Below, in pieces: positions 51,867-61,076 of a stretch of 64,000 nucleotides of DNA. The notes below the pieces were generated by a model. It did not search any database. It was not told where the DNA came from and saw only the letters and a program-made list of their open reading frames with translations. A program made the translations under genes and the position numbers. Numbering within the stretch: position 1 is the stretch's first letter; each line of letters starts with the position of its first letter. Source of the stretch: Paludibacteraceae bacterium (GTDB lineage: Bacteria; Bacteroidota; Bacteroidia; Bacteroidales; Paludibacteraceae); contig JAFOYE010000009.1 in assembly GCA_017391525.1 (NCBI GenBank), forward strand, positions 1 through 64,000, read 5' to 3'.

Positions 51867-52997
51867 TTATATTGGTTTGATATATGCTCGTCTGCGTTTG
51901 TGGTATTTATGTGGGAATACTTCCCAATGGTTTAGGTTTTTGAAATTGGTTTCCATAATTGCAGTTGTTTCTATTCGTTTAATCTCATATTTGACAAAAT
52001 AAGGGAATTGATCGGCAATGATAACTGCGTTTAGTCCTTTGTCTTGATAGTCAGGTCTAACAGCTATTATAAGAAAATCAAATGCTTCGTATGTCTTTGA
52101 TTTGAGGGCTTTCAGTATGTGCAACCAACCAAATGGGAATAATCTTCCTTTGCATTTACGTAGTGCTTTTGATATATCAGGCATACCTACACCCACGCCA
52201 ACTACCTCGTCTTTTTCGTTTACAACTACAGTCACAAAATCAAAATTGAGTAGTGGGAAATATGCGTCGCAATATTGTTTTTTTTGACGATCTGTAAGCG
52301 GCTGGAAATTGTAGAGTTTTTGGTATGCAATATCAATGACATCCATATAAGATGTGCCATACTTTTTGACTAACTCTTTGCAGTTTTTGACTTTGTCTAC
52401 TCGAACGTGGCTACGATCTTGTACAATCTTAGCCATGCGTCCAAAGCGTTCTGGTAGTTCTTGTGGAGGGTAGATTTGCATTTCGATCCAGTCGTTTTCT
52501 TTGACTAGATTGTACGCCTCCATATGTTTGACGTAGTAAGGATAGTTATATAGCGAAGCCATAGGAGCTAGGTAGTCGTATCCTTCAATGAGCAAGCCTT
52601 GGTGGTCGAAGTCGGTAAAGCCAACAGGGCCATTAAGAGCGTTCATTCCTTTGCTTTTACCCCAATCAGCAACGGCATCGAGTAGTGCTCGACTAACTTC
52701 GAAATCGTCAATGAAGTCCATCCATCCAAAACGCACTTGATTGACGCCCCATTTGCGATTAGCTTCATAGTTGATGATACCAGCAATACGCCCTACTGGT
52801 TTTCCATCACGATACGCCATATAAAGCACGTTTTCGCATACATCAAAGGCTGGGTTTTTCTTGGGATTGAATATGCTAAGCTCATCCAAGATAAGGGATG
52901 GGCAAAAATTCTCGCAGTCTTTGTAAAAGTTGTTGCCAAACTTTACGAAACGAAGCAAGTCTAATTTACTCGTAATTTGTTTAATTTCTACTGCCAT
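51867..52997 (-). CDS. GNAT-like acyltransferase, about 376 residues, unknown substrate
   Basis: The ATG at 52997 is preferred to a TTG nine bases upstream. Residues 1-160 contain FVKFGNNFYKDCENFCPSL, MAYRDGKPVGRIAGIINYEAN and LNGPVGFTDFDHQGLLIEG; the second half has VVVNEKDEVVGVGVGMPDIS and IIAVRPDYQDKGLNAVIIAD, the acyl-CoA-binding pattern of an N-acetyltransferase. The double fold is typical of a conserved but uncharacterised bacterial family. First gene of the operon with the Fur-family gene and the peptidase. Confidence 0.78.
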   Translation of the reverse strand: MAVEIKQITSKLDLLRFVKFGNNFYKDCENFCPSLILDELSIFNPKKNPAFDVCENVLYMAYRDGKPVGRIAGIINYEANRKWGVNQVRFGWMDFIDDFEVSRALLDAVADWGKSKGMNALNGPVGFTDFDHQGLLIEGYDYLAPMASLYNYPYYVKHMEAYNLVKENDWIEMQIYPPQELPERFGRMAKIVQDRSHVRVDKVKNCKELVKKYGTSYMDVIDIAYQKLYNFQPLTDRQKKQYCDAYFPLLNFDFVTVVVNEKDEVVGVGVGMPDISKALRKCKGRLFPFGWLHILKALKSKTYEAFDFLIIAVRPDYQDKGLNAVIIADQFPYFVKYEIKRIETTAIMETNFKNLNHWEVFPHKYHKRRRAYIKPI

Positions 52998-53025
52998 TTT
53001 CTTCAAAAATATATGTTTCTGGGTG

Positions 53026-53083
53026 CAAAATTACAAATAATTTGTAAAAATACCAAATATATCGATATTTTTTTGTAATTTTG
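53026..53083. promoter_or_regulatory. Divergent promoters: acetyltransferase operon (minus) and LOG-phosphatase operon (plus)
   Basis: Minus: TTTG at 53054-53057, 20-base spacer, TAATTTTG at 53026-53033. Plus: TAATTTTG at 53076-53083 without a clear TTTG at -33; the LOG ATG is 45 bases on. Confidence 0.7.
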
Positions 53084-53127
53084 CAGCCGATTTTGTGAAT
53101 TGCGTTTTTTAATTCTATTTTGCGTTA

Positions 53128-53715
53128 ATGAAAGATATTAAATCCATTGCAGTATATTGTGCTTCTTCCAATAAGGTTCGTGAATCTTATGTGGCGGCTG
53201 CGGAGAAATTAGGTGAGTTATTTGCATCTAACGGTATTCGTTTGATATATGGTGATGGAGGTATAGGATTAATGGCGGCAGTGGCAAAGGGTTGTTTGGA
53301 TGCTGGAGGCGAAGTATTGGGTGTGATTCCTCGTTTCATGGTGGAGCAGGGGTGGAATAATCCTCGCAGTACAGAAACGATCGTGACAGAGACAATGCAT
53401 GAACGCAAGGCTACGATATGCCAAATGTCTGATGCTATGGTAGCTCTTCCTGGTGGTATAGGTACGTTTGAGGAGTTGCTTGAATGTTTGACATGGAAGC
53501 AATTGGGTTTGCACAGCAATCCAGTTGTTATTTTGAACGTAGATGGTTATTACGACAAATTGTTGTCTTGTATTGATTTGATGGTAGACGAGCAGATGAT
53601 GCGTCCAATTCACAAGGAAATGTTTGTTGTGGTTAATACTCCAGAGGAAGTGTTATCGGCTATATTTGATGGACCTAGCTGGGATCCTTCTACACGTCGT
53701 TTAGCCGCGATATGA
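53128..53715 (+). CDS. LOG-family protein (TIGR00730), second copy
   Basis: 195 residues, with the full LOG signature LPGGIGTFEELLECLTW at about residues 110-126, plus IAVYCASSNKV and LIYGDGGIGLMAAVA. Likely a nucleotide 5'-monophosphate nucleosidase (phosphoribohydrolase). First gene of a seven-gene plus-strand run. Differs from the copy at 31082-31624 in having the canonical PGGxGTxxE. Confidence 0.9.
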   Translation: MKDIKSIAVYCASSNKVRESYVAAAEKLGELFASNGIRLIYGDGGIGLMAAVAKGCLDAGGEVLGVIPRFMVEQGWNNPRSTETIVTETMHERKATICQMSDAMVALPGGIGTFEELLECLTWKQLGLHSNPVVILNVDGYYDKLLSCIDLMVDEQMMRPIHKEMFVVVNTPEEVLSAIFDGPSWDPSTRRLAAI

Positions 53716-53722
53716 TTTAGGC

Positions 53723-54358
53723 ATGGATGCAATCAGTCGCATATCATCTCCATTAACGGATGCGTGGGTAGCATGGATTTTGATGCTGTTGCTGTTTTTG
53801 TGGATTGTTAATGGGATGTACGTTCAAGAGTTTAAACATGCTTTCTATGGTTTGTTTAGTCGAGCAGAACGAGTTTATATTAGCAATGGTAACTTATTGA
53901 GCTTTAGTGGGATAGTCTATGAGGTTGGTGTTTTGGGGCTGTTGGTGTTTTTGCTTTTGGTGAGAGATGGTGTTGCAGGTAATATTACCAATTATGGCAT
54001 TGTGTGTGGAGTCTGTTTGGTAGTAGATGGATTTCAAAGGCTATGTGTGAAATTTTTAGCAACTATTTTCTTGAGCCGTCAAGAAAAGGAGAGTGCAATA
54101 TTGCATCGCCATATGCTATATGGGTCTCTGTGTGGTATGCTATTGCCTATAGTGATGCTATTACTTTGGCAGATAAATGAATATACTATTGCATGTGTTA
54201 TTGCGGTAGCAGCATTGTATTATATTGTTTTGTTTGTAAAAGGAATTCAACTGTTTTACCAAGGGGTTTTGTCAATATTGTACGTACTATTATATATCAT
54301 TAGTCTAGAGGTTCTTCCCCTTGCGGGAGCATTCCTCTTGATCAAAAACATGTTATAA
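53723..54358 (+). CDS. DUF4271 membrane protein
   Basis: 211 residues with about six hydrophobic segments (about 18-32, 62-82, 88-108, 130-148, 155-175, 182-205). It matches the Bacteroidetes family DUF4271, which by memory usually precedes hemD. EFKHAFYGLFSRAERVY after the first helix fits. Stop and hemD start overlap (TAATG). No known function. Confidence 0.8.
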   Translation: MDAISRISSPLTDAWVAWILMLLLFLWIVNGMYVQEFKHAFYGLFSRAERVYISNGNLLSFSGIVYEVGVLGLLVFLLLVRDGVAGNITNYGIVCGVCLVVDGFQRLCVKFLATIFLSRQEKESAILHRHMLYGSLCGMLLPIVMLLLWQINEYTIACVIAVAALYYIVLFVKGIQLFYQGVLSILYVLLYIISLEVLPLAGAFLLIKNML

Positions 54359-55104
54359 TGAAAAAAGTAAAGAAGATTTTAGTTTCTCAACCTCGTCCTC
54401 AGACGGAGCGTAATCCTTATGCTGAGATGGAGAAGATGTTTGGTGTTGAATGTGATTTTCAGCAGTTGATTCAAGTGGAGGGATTAAGTGTTCGTGAGTT
54501 TCGTGATCAACATATTTACCTAGAGGATTACACCGCTATTATTGTCAATTCTCGCTTGGGAATTGATCATTTCTTCCGTATAGCTGAGGAGACACGTTTT
54601 TCTGTGCCTGATACAATGCATTATTATTGTATTTCTGAGGCGGTAGGAAATTATTTGCAAAAGTATATCCAATATCGCAAGCGTAAAGTATTCACCGCTG
54701 AGAATAACCGTTTTGAAGATCTTTTGCCAGCGATGCATCGTCGTCCACAAGAAAAGTATTTGATGGTGCTTTCTGATGTACATAATGATGACGATTTGAA
54801 TATGTTCGCAGAGAATAAAGTGGTGGTAAAACCATGTATTTTATATCGTACAGTATCAACTAAATGGCCTGAAAATAAACCATTTGATTATGATATGATT
54901 GTGCTATTTACGCCATCTGGTGTAGCAGCATTGCGTAAGAATTTCCCTGATTGGGAACAAGGTGATACCGTTATAGCATGTTTTGGCGCTAATACGGCAG
55001 CAGCCTTGGAGGAGGCTGGTTTTAGAGTGGATATTAAGGCACCTTCGGCTAAATATCCAAGTATCACTACTGCAGTTAAGGACTACCTAGAAAATCAAGA
55101 ATAA
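54358..55104 (+). CDS. hemD: Uroporphyrinogen-III synthase
   Basis: Cyclises hydroxymethylbilane to uroporphyrinogen III. 248 residues: VKKILVSQPRPQTERNPYAEM, DYTAIIVNSRLGIDHFF, YDMIVLFTPSGVAALRKNF and IACFGANTAAALEEAGFRVD are the two-domain family landmarks. Sequence conservation in this family is low; the position after DUF4271 adds support. Confidence 0.88.
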   Translation: MKKVKKILVSQPRPQTERNPYAEMEKMFGVECDFQQLIQVEGLSVREFRDQHIYLEDYTAIIVNSRLGIDHFFRIAEETRFSVPDTMHYYCISEAVGNYLQKYIQYRKRKVFTAENNRFEDLLPAMHRRPQEKYLMVLSDVHNDDDLNMFAENKVVVKPCILYRTVSTKWPENKPFDYDMIVLFTPSGVAALRKNFPDWEQGDTVIACFGANTAAALEEAGFRVDIKAPSAKYPSITTAVKDYLENQE

Positions 55105-55107
55105 AAG

Positions 55108-55479
55108 ATGGATGCGTCTTTCCCAAAAAACGAAAAATTGTGCGGTAAACAATCCGTAGATCACTTGTATAAGGAGGGAAAACGTTTTGTAAGTTGGCCA
55201 TTGCGTGTGAGTTATATTGTAGCTCCCGACCATGCTAATCGCGTGTTGATATGGGCTCCTAAATCTCTTTTTCGCCACGCGGTAGATCGTAATCGTTTAC
55301 GTAGACAAATGCGTGAAGCTTATCGCTTGAATAAGAGTCTTCTGGATCAATCAGCAAGTCACTTTCATATAGCGTTCAACTATGTGGATAAAAACAAGCA
55401 GGATTACCATCTCATAGAAAAAGCGATGCGCAAAGCATTGAAAAAGTTAAATCAATTGACGTATGAAAAAGTGGATTAG
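55108..55479 (+). CDS. rnpA: Ribonuclease P protein component
   Basis: Basic protein subunit of RNase P. 123 residues with [20 protein letters not shown] and the family signature [19 protein letters not shown] at about residues 55-73. Overlaps yidD by 17 bases. No rpmH or RNase P RNA lies next to it, unlike in many other phyla. Confidence 0.93.
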   Translation: MDASFPKNEKLCGKQSVDHLYKEGKRFVSWPLRVSYIVAPDHANRVLIWAPKSLFRHAVDRNRLRRQMREAYRLNKSLLDQSASHFHIAFNYVDKNKQDYHLIEKAMRKALKKLNQLTYEKVD

Positions 55480-55684
55480 ACATATCTTCCTTTTGCCTGT
55501 CTACTTTTATCGTTATTGCATCTCGCCATTAACCCCGCCTTCATGTAGATATACTCCTACTTGTAGTCAATATATGGTTCAAGCGGTTATGAAATACGGG
55601 ATATTCAAGGGCGGCTGGCTGGGAATAAAACGTATCCTGCGCTGTCATCCTTGGGGCGGTAGTGGTTATGATCCAGTTCCATAG
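55463..55684 (+). CDS. yidD: Membrane protein insertion efficiency factor YidD
   Basis: 73 residues with the family core [40 protein letters not shown] and the GGSGYDPVP end. Small amphipathic inner-membrane-associated protein helping YidC-dependent insertion. Usual partner of rnpA. Confidence 0.95.
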   Translation: MKKWIRHIFLLPVYFYRYCISPLTPPSCRYTPTCSQYMVQAVMKYGIFKGGWLGIKRILRCHPWGGSGYDPVP

Positions 55685-55685
55685 T

Positions 55686-55714
55686 TTTAGTGTTTAGAGT
55701 TTAGTGTTTAGAGA
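55686..55714. repeat. 7-base tandem array GTTTAGA / GTTTAGT
   Basis: TTTTAGT, GTTTAGA, GTTTAGT, GTTTAGA between yidD and trmD; spans nearly the whole gap. Confidence 0.8.
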
Positions 55715-55716
55715 AT

Positions 55717-56394
55717 ATGCGAATAGATATATTGACAGCGTGTCCAGAGTTGTTGGAATCACCTCTTAATCATTCGATTATCCAGCGTGCTAAAGACAAA
55801 GGTATAGCTGAGATTTATGTTCATAATCTACGTGATTATACCTTGGATAAACATCGCAAGATTGATGATTATGCTTTTGGTTTTGGTGCAGGTATGGTTT
55901 TACAGGTAGAACCTATTGATCGTGCGATAGCTCATCTAAAGAGTCAACGAGAGTATGATGAAATCATCTTTACAGCTCCTGATGGTGAGAGATTTACACA
56001 AAAAGAGGCTAACACACTTTCGCTTAAGGAGAATATTATTATCCTTTGCGGACACTATAAGGGTGTAGATCAACGAGTACGTGATCATTTGATAACCAAA
56101 GAGTATACCATTGGTGATTTTGTGTTAACTGGTGGTGAGATGCCTGCGGCCATCATGACCGATGCTATCGTGCGTTTGTTGCCTGGTGCTATGGGTGATG
56201 AGACTAGTGCATTGAGTGATAGTTTTCAGGATGGTCTATTGGAACCTGGAGTCTATACCCGTCCAGCAGATTACAAGGGTTGGAAAGTGCCCGAGATCCT
56301 ACTATCAGGACATCAGGCCAAGATAGAGGAGTGGCTCTACGAAGAGAGCGTGCGCCATACTATGGAGAGACGTCCTGATCTATTAGAGGAGTGA
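55717..56394 (+). CDS. trmD: tRNA (guanine(37)-N1)-methyltransferase
   Basis: SPOUT methyltransferase making m1G37. 225 residues: [37 protein letters not shown] opening (written [14 protein letters not shown]), [16 protein letters not shown] and [13 protein letters not shown] (trefoil-knot SAM site) and [19 protein letters not shown]. Full length. Confidence 0.97.
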   Translation: MRIDILTACPELLESPLNHSIIQRAKDKGIAEIYVHNLRDYTLDKHRKIDDYAFGFGAGMVLQVEPIDRAIAHLKSQREYDEIIFTAPDGERFTQKEANTLSLKENIIILCGHYKGVDQRVRDHLITKEYTIGDFVLTGGEMPAAIMTDAIVRLLPGAMGDETSALSDSFQDGLLEPGVYTRPADYKGWKVPEILLSGHQAKIEEWLYEESVRHTMERRPDLLEE

Positions 56395-56426
56395 TCTAGA
56401 ATTAAGAATTTTAATCAAGGAATACT

Positions 56427-57821
56427 ATGAAACGTTTATCATTGCTTTTTGTTTTCAGTCTGATAGCTCTTCTATCAGCAGCACAAGCCAAGTATGTTTT
56501 TATGTTTATCGGAGATGGTATGGGACCTCATCAAGTCCTCTCTACAGAAATGTACTTAGCGGAATTGGAGGGTAAGATAGGACGCAAACCTTTGCTAATG
56601 ACCACTTTCCCCTATTCTGGTCAAGCTGCGACTTTCTCTGCTTCGAGTGGAATTACCGATTCGGCTGCTTCTGGTACTTGTTTAGCTACTGGTATAAAGA
56701 CAAATAATAACGTTATAGGTTTAGCACATGATAGTACACCCGTTTACAGTGTGGCTTCTCAGCTCAAGCAGCAAGGATGGGGTGTAGGTATAATGACCAC
56801 AGTAACCATAGACCATGCTACACCATCTGCACATTATGCGCACGCCTCTTCTCGCGAAGACTACTATACGATCGGCACTCAATTGGTGAAATCTAATTTT
56901 GACTTTTTTGGAGGAGCGGGTTTTTCTCGTCCTATAGACAAAAATGATACTACGGCACCTAACCTATACGATCTTGCAAAAGAGAAAGGATATACGCTTG
57001 CGGCGGGATATGCAGATGCAACAAAACAGTTAGGAAGTGGCAAGATGATACTTCTTCCTAGTAACTATCGAGATAAATACACAAGCTATGCAGGGGCATT
57101 ACCATATGCTATTGACCGCACTTCATCCGATCTTACTCTTAGCCAAATTGTAGAAGTAGCCATTGCGCAATTATCCTCTTATGATTGCTTTTTTATGATG
57201 GCAGAGGGAGGTAAGATTGATTATGCTAGTCATGCCAATGACGGGGCCACGGTTTTACATGAAGTGATGGATTTTGATGCGGCCATTCAAGTGGCTTATC
57301 GCTTTTATGAACAACATCCTGACGAAACGCTTATTGTTATTACAGCTGATCATGAGACAGGAGGCATGGCGCTTGGTAATAGTGACTATGTTCTCAATCT
57401 TAAAGTGCTAGCAAACCAACAGTGTTCGTTAGATAAACTATCTGATCAGTTGTCTGAGTTACACAAAAAGGAAGGAGAAAAACTTCAATGGGAGCAGGTA
57501 AAACACTTGATTTCTGCTAATACGGGTTTGTATACTCAAGTGGAAATGACAACGGAGGAAGATGCTGCATTGCAAGAGGCTTTTGCTAGCATGATGAGTC
57601 ACCAAGACGTAGTCAAAACACTTTATAAGGATCTCAATGCGTTGGCAGCGAAATCGCTGGCTATACTCAATAAGAAATCTCGTTTGGGTTGGACGACTGG
57701 TGCACACACTGCGTCAGCTGTACCTATCTTTGCAATAGGTGTCGGTGCTGAACGCTTTACTGGATGGCATGATAATAGCGAGATTGCTCCACTCATCTAT
57801 CAAGCTACCCAATCTAAGTAA
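56427..57821 (+). CDS. Alkaline phosphatase (PhoA superfamily), exported
   Basis: 464 residues with a signal peptide (about 1-21, SAAQA). Catalytic Ser79 in GITDSAASGTCLATG; metal ligands in FMFIGDGMGPHQV (Asp), TIDHATPSAHYAHASSRE, MMAEGGKIDYASHANDG and TADHETGGMALG; GAHTASAVPIFAIG closes the site. Periplasmic phosphomonoesterase of the common Bacteroidetes type. It ends 11 bases from the convergent recX, without a visible hairpin between. Confidence 0.94.
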   Translation: MKRLSLLFVFSLIALLSAAQAKYVFMFIGDGMGPHQVLSTEMYLAELEGKIGRKPLLMTTFPYSGQAATFSASSGITDSAASGTCLATGIKTNNNVIGLAHDSTPVYSVASQLKQQGWGVGIMTTVTIDHATPSAHYAHASSREDYYTIGTQLVKSNFDFFGGAGFSRPIDKNDTTAPNLYDLAKEKGYTLAAGYADATKQLGSGKMILLPSNYRDKYTSYAGALPYAIDRTSSDLTLSQIVEVAIAQLSSYDCFFMMAEGGKIDYASHANDGATVLHEVMDFDAAIQVAYRFYEQHPDETLIVITADHETGGMALGNSDYVLNLKVLANQQCSLDKLSDQLSELHKKEGEKLQWEQVKHLISANTGLYTQVEMTTEEDAALQEAFASMMSHQDVVKTLYKDLNALAAKSLAILNKKSRLGWTTGAHTASAVPIFAIGVGAERFTGWHDNSEIAPLIYQATQSK

Positions 57822-57832
57822 TAGGATATCAC

Positions 57833-58294
57833 TTATAGGTATTCACTAATTTCCTCGTAGGTAAACCCCCGTTGCATACAAAAACGTATGAGTTTTTCGC
57901 GTGCTGCGGCGTCTGTAGTTTTGAGCGTGCGTTTTTTAGAAGCGATGACACGCTCAAGTGTTTTTTGATACTCTGTCTCGTCAATATCTTCGAGGGCTTG
58001 AGTAATAGCCTCTGATGGCAAGTGCTTGGCGTATAGGTGTGCCTTAATTTTCATTCTTCCCCAACCTTGGTATACTACTTTGTCGTGGGTAAAAGCATGG
58101 CAGTATCGTTGTTCATCGATATAGTTGGCTTGCAGCAAATGGGCAATGATTTTTTCACATTGCTCAGTGCTTGCTTGCCATTGTTGTAATTTATTCTGTA
58201 CCTCGCATATGCAATGTTCTGCTGCGGCACAGTAGGTTTCGGCTTTAGCAGTCAATTGCTGCAAAGACCATTCGTGGTTTGCCATACATGTCAT
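57833..58294 (-). CDS. recX: RecX-like regulatory protein
   Basis: 153-residue helical protein of the RecA modulator family: LLQANYIDEQRYCHAFTHDK, QGWGRMKIKAHLYAKHLPSEAI, REKLIRFCMQRGFTYEEI. The frame begins inside prmC (overlap 50 bases, or 41 if the second ATG at 58285 is used). recA is not in the window. Confidence 0.88.
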   Translation of the reverse strand: MTCMANHEWSLQQLTAKAETYCAAAEHCICEVQNKLQQWQASTEQCEKIIAHLLQANYIDEQRYCHAFTHDKVVYQGWGRMKIKAHLYAKHLPSEAITQALEDIDETEYQKTLERVIASKKRTLKTTDAAAREKLIRFCMQRGFTYEEISEYL

Positions 58295-59060
58295 GTTTAA
58301 GTATTATGTTTTTGTACCCCATTTCCTTTAGCATGGCGCAAACTTCATTCCCATATGCTTCGTTGATCTCAAAGAATAATTGTTTGGCTACTTTAAGTGA
58401 GGCTATACGGCGGTAGAATAATAGAGGATCGGAGTCAGGAACGAATAATGCTCCATGTGGTTCATAGTTCAATACGCGTGCATCCATTTCTGCTTTTTCC
58501 TTGTCGCAGATATAGGGAGGGTTGCTCACGATAATGTCATATGAATCAATGTTTTCGGATAGGATATCAACCTTCTGCCAGTTGATTTGCACTTGATTCC
58601 TTTGAGCATTCTCCGCTGCTATTTTCAAAGCGCCTTCGCTGATGTCCATACCACTGACATCCCAGACTTTACAACGCTTCTTGATAGCAATAGCTATGCA
58701 TCCACTTCCTGTGCCAATATCCGCTATGCGGAGTGCTTTAGTGCGGTCTGTGGTTTCTAGAATCCACTCTATTAGTTCAGCAGTTTCTGGGCGTGGGATA
58801 AGTGTATCAGGAGTCACACGCAAATCTAGTCCCATCCATTCGGTATGTTCGAAAACGTACTGAACGGGTACGTGCGCGCGAAGTTTTTCCAAAATTATTT
58901 CTATATTTGGAATATTTTCTGTAACTTTGCAGCCGGTTAGGATTTCTGTTCGATTCACACCGGTTGTTTCCTCTATGATCCAGTATCCTAGTTCCTGCAG
59001 TTCATCCTCGGGAAAGTATCCGCGTAGCTGTGAGATGATATAATTCAATTGTTCTTTCAC
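58245..59060 (-). CDS. prmC: Peptide chain release factor N5-glutamine methyltransferase
   Basis: Methylates the GGQ glutamine of RF1/RF2. TLIPRPETAELIEWIL, IADIGTGSGCIAIAI (SAM motif), and the catalytic IVSNPPYI at about residues 175-182. I take the start as GTG at 59060, giving KEQLNYIIS; an upstream ATG at 59087 lies on the far side of the promoter. The transcript should begin within a few bases of that GTG, so translation may be leaderless. Confidence 0.92.
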   Translation of the reverse strand: MKEQLNYIISQLRGYFPEDELQELGYWIIEETTGVNRTEILTGCKVTENIPNIEIILEKLRAHVPVQYVFEHTEWMGLDLRVTPDTLIPRPETAELIEWILETTDRTKALRIADIGTGSGCIAIAIKKRCKVWDVSGMDISEGALKIAAENAQRNQVQINWQKVDILSENIDSYDIIVSNPPYICDKEKAEMDARVLNYEPHGALFVPDSDPLLFYRRIASLKVAKQLFFEINEAYGNEVCAMLKEMGYKNIILKHDMYGKPRMVFAAIDC

Positions 59061-59064
59061 GCTG

Positions 59065-59096
59065 CAAAGGTAGTGAAAAAAAAGCAAGTACGCAAA
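59065..59096 (-). promoter_or_regulatory. Promoter of prmC-recX
   Basis: Minus: TTTG at 59093-59096, 20-base spacer, TACCTTTG at 59065-59072. The -33 box is two bases from the ribD start codon on the other strand. Confidence 0.7.
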
Positions 59097-59097
59097 T

Positions 59098-60150
59098 ATG
59101 GAAGAAAAATATATACATAGATGCCTCCAGTTGGCTCGTTTGGGTGAATACTACGTAGCTCCTAATCCTATGGTAGGAGCTGTATTGGTATATCATTCTT
59201 CCTTTGGGGATGTGATTATGGGGGAGGGATGGCATGAGCAGTACGGAGGTCCACATGCAGAGCCTAATTGTATACGTGCCGCTGAGCAAGCTCATCCTGA
59301 GGGGATTGATTACCAATCTTGTACGTTATATGTGAATCTAGAACCTTGTAGCCACTATGGTAAAACTCCTCCATGTGCCGAATTACTCATTCGCAAGGGT
59401 ATCGGTCGTGTGGTAGTGGGTATGTTAGATCCTAATCCGCAGGTGGCTGGTAGAGGAGTGAAGATGATGCAAGATGCGGGTATAGAAGTTGTTGTTGGTG
59501 TATTGGAAGAGGAGTGTCTACGGTTGAATAAACGTTTCGTATGTCTTCATACAGAAGGTCGTCCGTATGTTATTCTAAAATGGGCACAGACATTAGATGG
59601 GTATATTGATGTGGCACGAAATTCAGGAACACCGCTCATCATTTCTACACCGTTGACTAAACAATTAGTGCATCAGCAAAGAGCTGAGAATATGTCTATT
59701 ATGGTGGGAACGCGTACGGTGCTATTAGATAATCCTAAACTCTTGAATACACGTTGGAGTGGTCGAAATCCTATTCGGATAACCTTGGATCGACACCATG
59801 TCCTACCTTCTGATAGTAATATTTTTTCTAGTGATGCTCCTACTATTGTCTATCGAGAGAATACAGACTGGACGTTTATATTGTTTGATTTAGCAAGTCG
59901 TAATATACATTCTGTTCTAGTGGAAGGAGGAGCTACACTTTTGCAACATATATTGGATTCTGGTATATATGATGAAGTGCATGTTGAAGTGAGTTGTTGT
60001 AATATGCTTGCTATGGGTAATGCAGATGTTTTGGGTGTTAAGGCTCCCGATTATGTGTTTTCAAGCATACCTAAACTAGTGGATGGAAATCGCATATATT
60101 TGGAAGAGCATAAATGTATGAAAAAGATGTCCAATTCTTTGCATATTTAA
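59098..60150 (+). CDS. ribD: Bifunctional riboflavin biosynthesis deaminase/reductase
   Basis: 350 residues. The deaminase domain (about 1-145) has VAPNPMVGAVLV, the zinc ligand in GGPHAEPNCI and VNLEPCSHYGKTPPCAELL; the reductase domain (about 150-350) has YVILKWAQTLDGYI, MVGTRTVLLDNP and SVLVEGGATLLQH. It makes 5-amino-6-ribitylaminouracil phosphate from the GTP-derived pyrimidine. No promoter of its own is obvious in the 37 bases to the divergent prmC. Confidence 0.96.
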   Translation: MEEKYIHRCLQLARLGEYYVAPNPMVGAVLVYHSSFGDVIMGEGWHEQYGGPHAEPNCIRAAEQAHPEGIDYQSCTLYVNLEPCSHYGKTPPCAELLIRKGIGRVVVGMLDPNPQVAGRGVKMMQDAGIEVVVGVLEEECLRLNKRFVCLHTEGRPYVILKWAQTLDGYIDVARNSGTPLIISTPLTKQLVHQQRAENMSIMVGTRTVLLDNPKLLNTRWSGRNPIRITLDRHHVLPSDSNIFSSDAPTIVYRENTDWTFILFDLASRNIHSVLVEGGATLLQHILDSGIYDEVHVEVSCCNMLAMGNADVLGVKAPDYVFSSIPKLVDGNRIYLEEHKCMKKMSNSLHI

Positions 60151-60169
60151 GAAAAATGTTGTAACTTTG
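60138..60169 (+). promoter_or_regulatory. Promoter of the PPIase-ostA operon
   Basis: TTTG (60138-60141), 20-base spacer, TAACTTTG (60162-60169). The -33 box overlaps the last codons of ribD. Confidence 0.75.
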
Positions 60170-60194
60170 CAGCGATTTGAATTAGGATTAATAG

Positions 60195-61076
60195 ATGAGA
60201 ACGGATTTATTAATAAAAACTTCATTTTTATTCCGTGTGATTTTTATGTTGCTCGGTATGATGGTTTTGGTTGCGTGTAATAAGGAAGAGCAACAAGAAC
60301 AATCAAGGCAGGATATAGCTGTTGAATGCTGCGGTGCAATTTTGACATGGAATGAGATTGATAGTTTGACTGCAGGGTATAGCCCAGAAGATAGTATGCG
60401 TGTTGTGGATGAGTATATTCGGAGTTGGGCAATAGAGCACTTGATGTACGCTGATTCTAAAGTCGTCAATAAGGATAGGATAGAGAAAATGGTAGATGAT
60501 TATCGACGTTCTTTGTATGCATATGAATATGAGCAGATGTTGATAACTGAGGCTGGAGGTCAAGTGGTTGAAGATTCTACTGTAGAATCTTTCTATCAGG
60601 AGCATAAGGATCAAATTCTTTTATCTGAGATGCTTATTAAAGGTGCTTTGCTTGTTGTTCCTAACGAAGCACCTAATATGGAGGAAGTTCGTAAGTATTT
60701 GTCTAATTTGAATGATGAGAATTCCCTTGAGTGGGTGGAGAAGTATGCTTATCAATATGGCGTTGGATATGAGTTGTTTGTGGATGAATGGAGATCTCGT
60801 GAGGAAGTTTTAGAACGTATTCCAATTGAGATGATGGAATTGGATAAAATGTTAAATAAGGGCAAACTTATCGAACTTAACGATTCAATAAATACATATT
60901 TTTTGGAAATAGATAGCTATTGTGCTGTAGGTAGTGTTATGCCTATGGATTACGCACGTAAACAGATCGAGGATAATATTCTTAGAACTCGCAATGAGGA
61001 GTTTATTCGTACAGCCCGCCAGAAGTTGTATGATGAGTCACTTAAAAATGGAAAATTAAAACGATATGCGAAATAA
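60195..61076 (+). CDS. Lipoprotein, SurA/PpiC-type chaperone-like, without PPIase domain
   Basis: 293 residues with a lipoprotein signal (lipobox LVAC at about 25-28). The helical body (DEYIRSWAIEHLMY, KMVDDYRRSLYAYEYEQML, VEDSTVESFYQEH) follows the SurA N-domain pattern; no rotamase core is recognisable in the C-terminal half. It overlaps the surA-like gene by 11 bases, so both probably serve outer-membrane protein folding. The start could also be an ATG further in (60247). Confidence 0.75.
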   Translation: MRTDLLIKTSFLFRVIFMLLGMMVLVACNKEEQQEQSRQDIAVECCGAILTWNEIDSLTAGYSPEDSMRVVDEYIRSWAIEHLMYADSKVVNKDRIEKMVDDYRRSLYAYEYEQMLITEAGGQVVEDSTVESFYQEHKDQILLSEMLIKGALLVVPNEAPNMEEVRKYLSNLNDENSLEWVEKYAYQYGVGYELFVDEWRSREEVLERIPIEMMELDKMLNKGKLIELNDSINTYFLEIDSYCAVGSVMPMDYARKQIEDNILRTRNEEFIRTARQKLYDESLKNGKLKRYAK

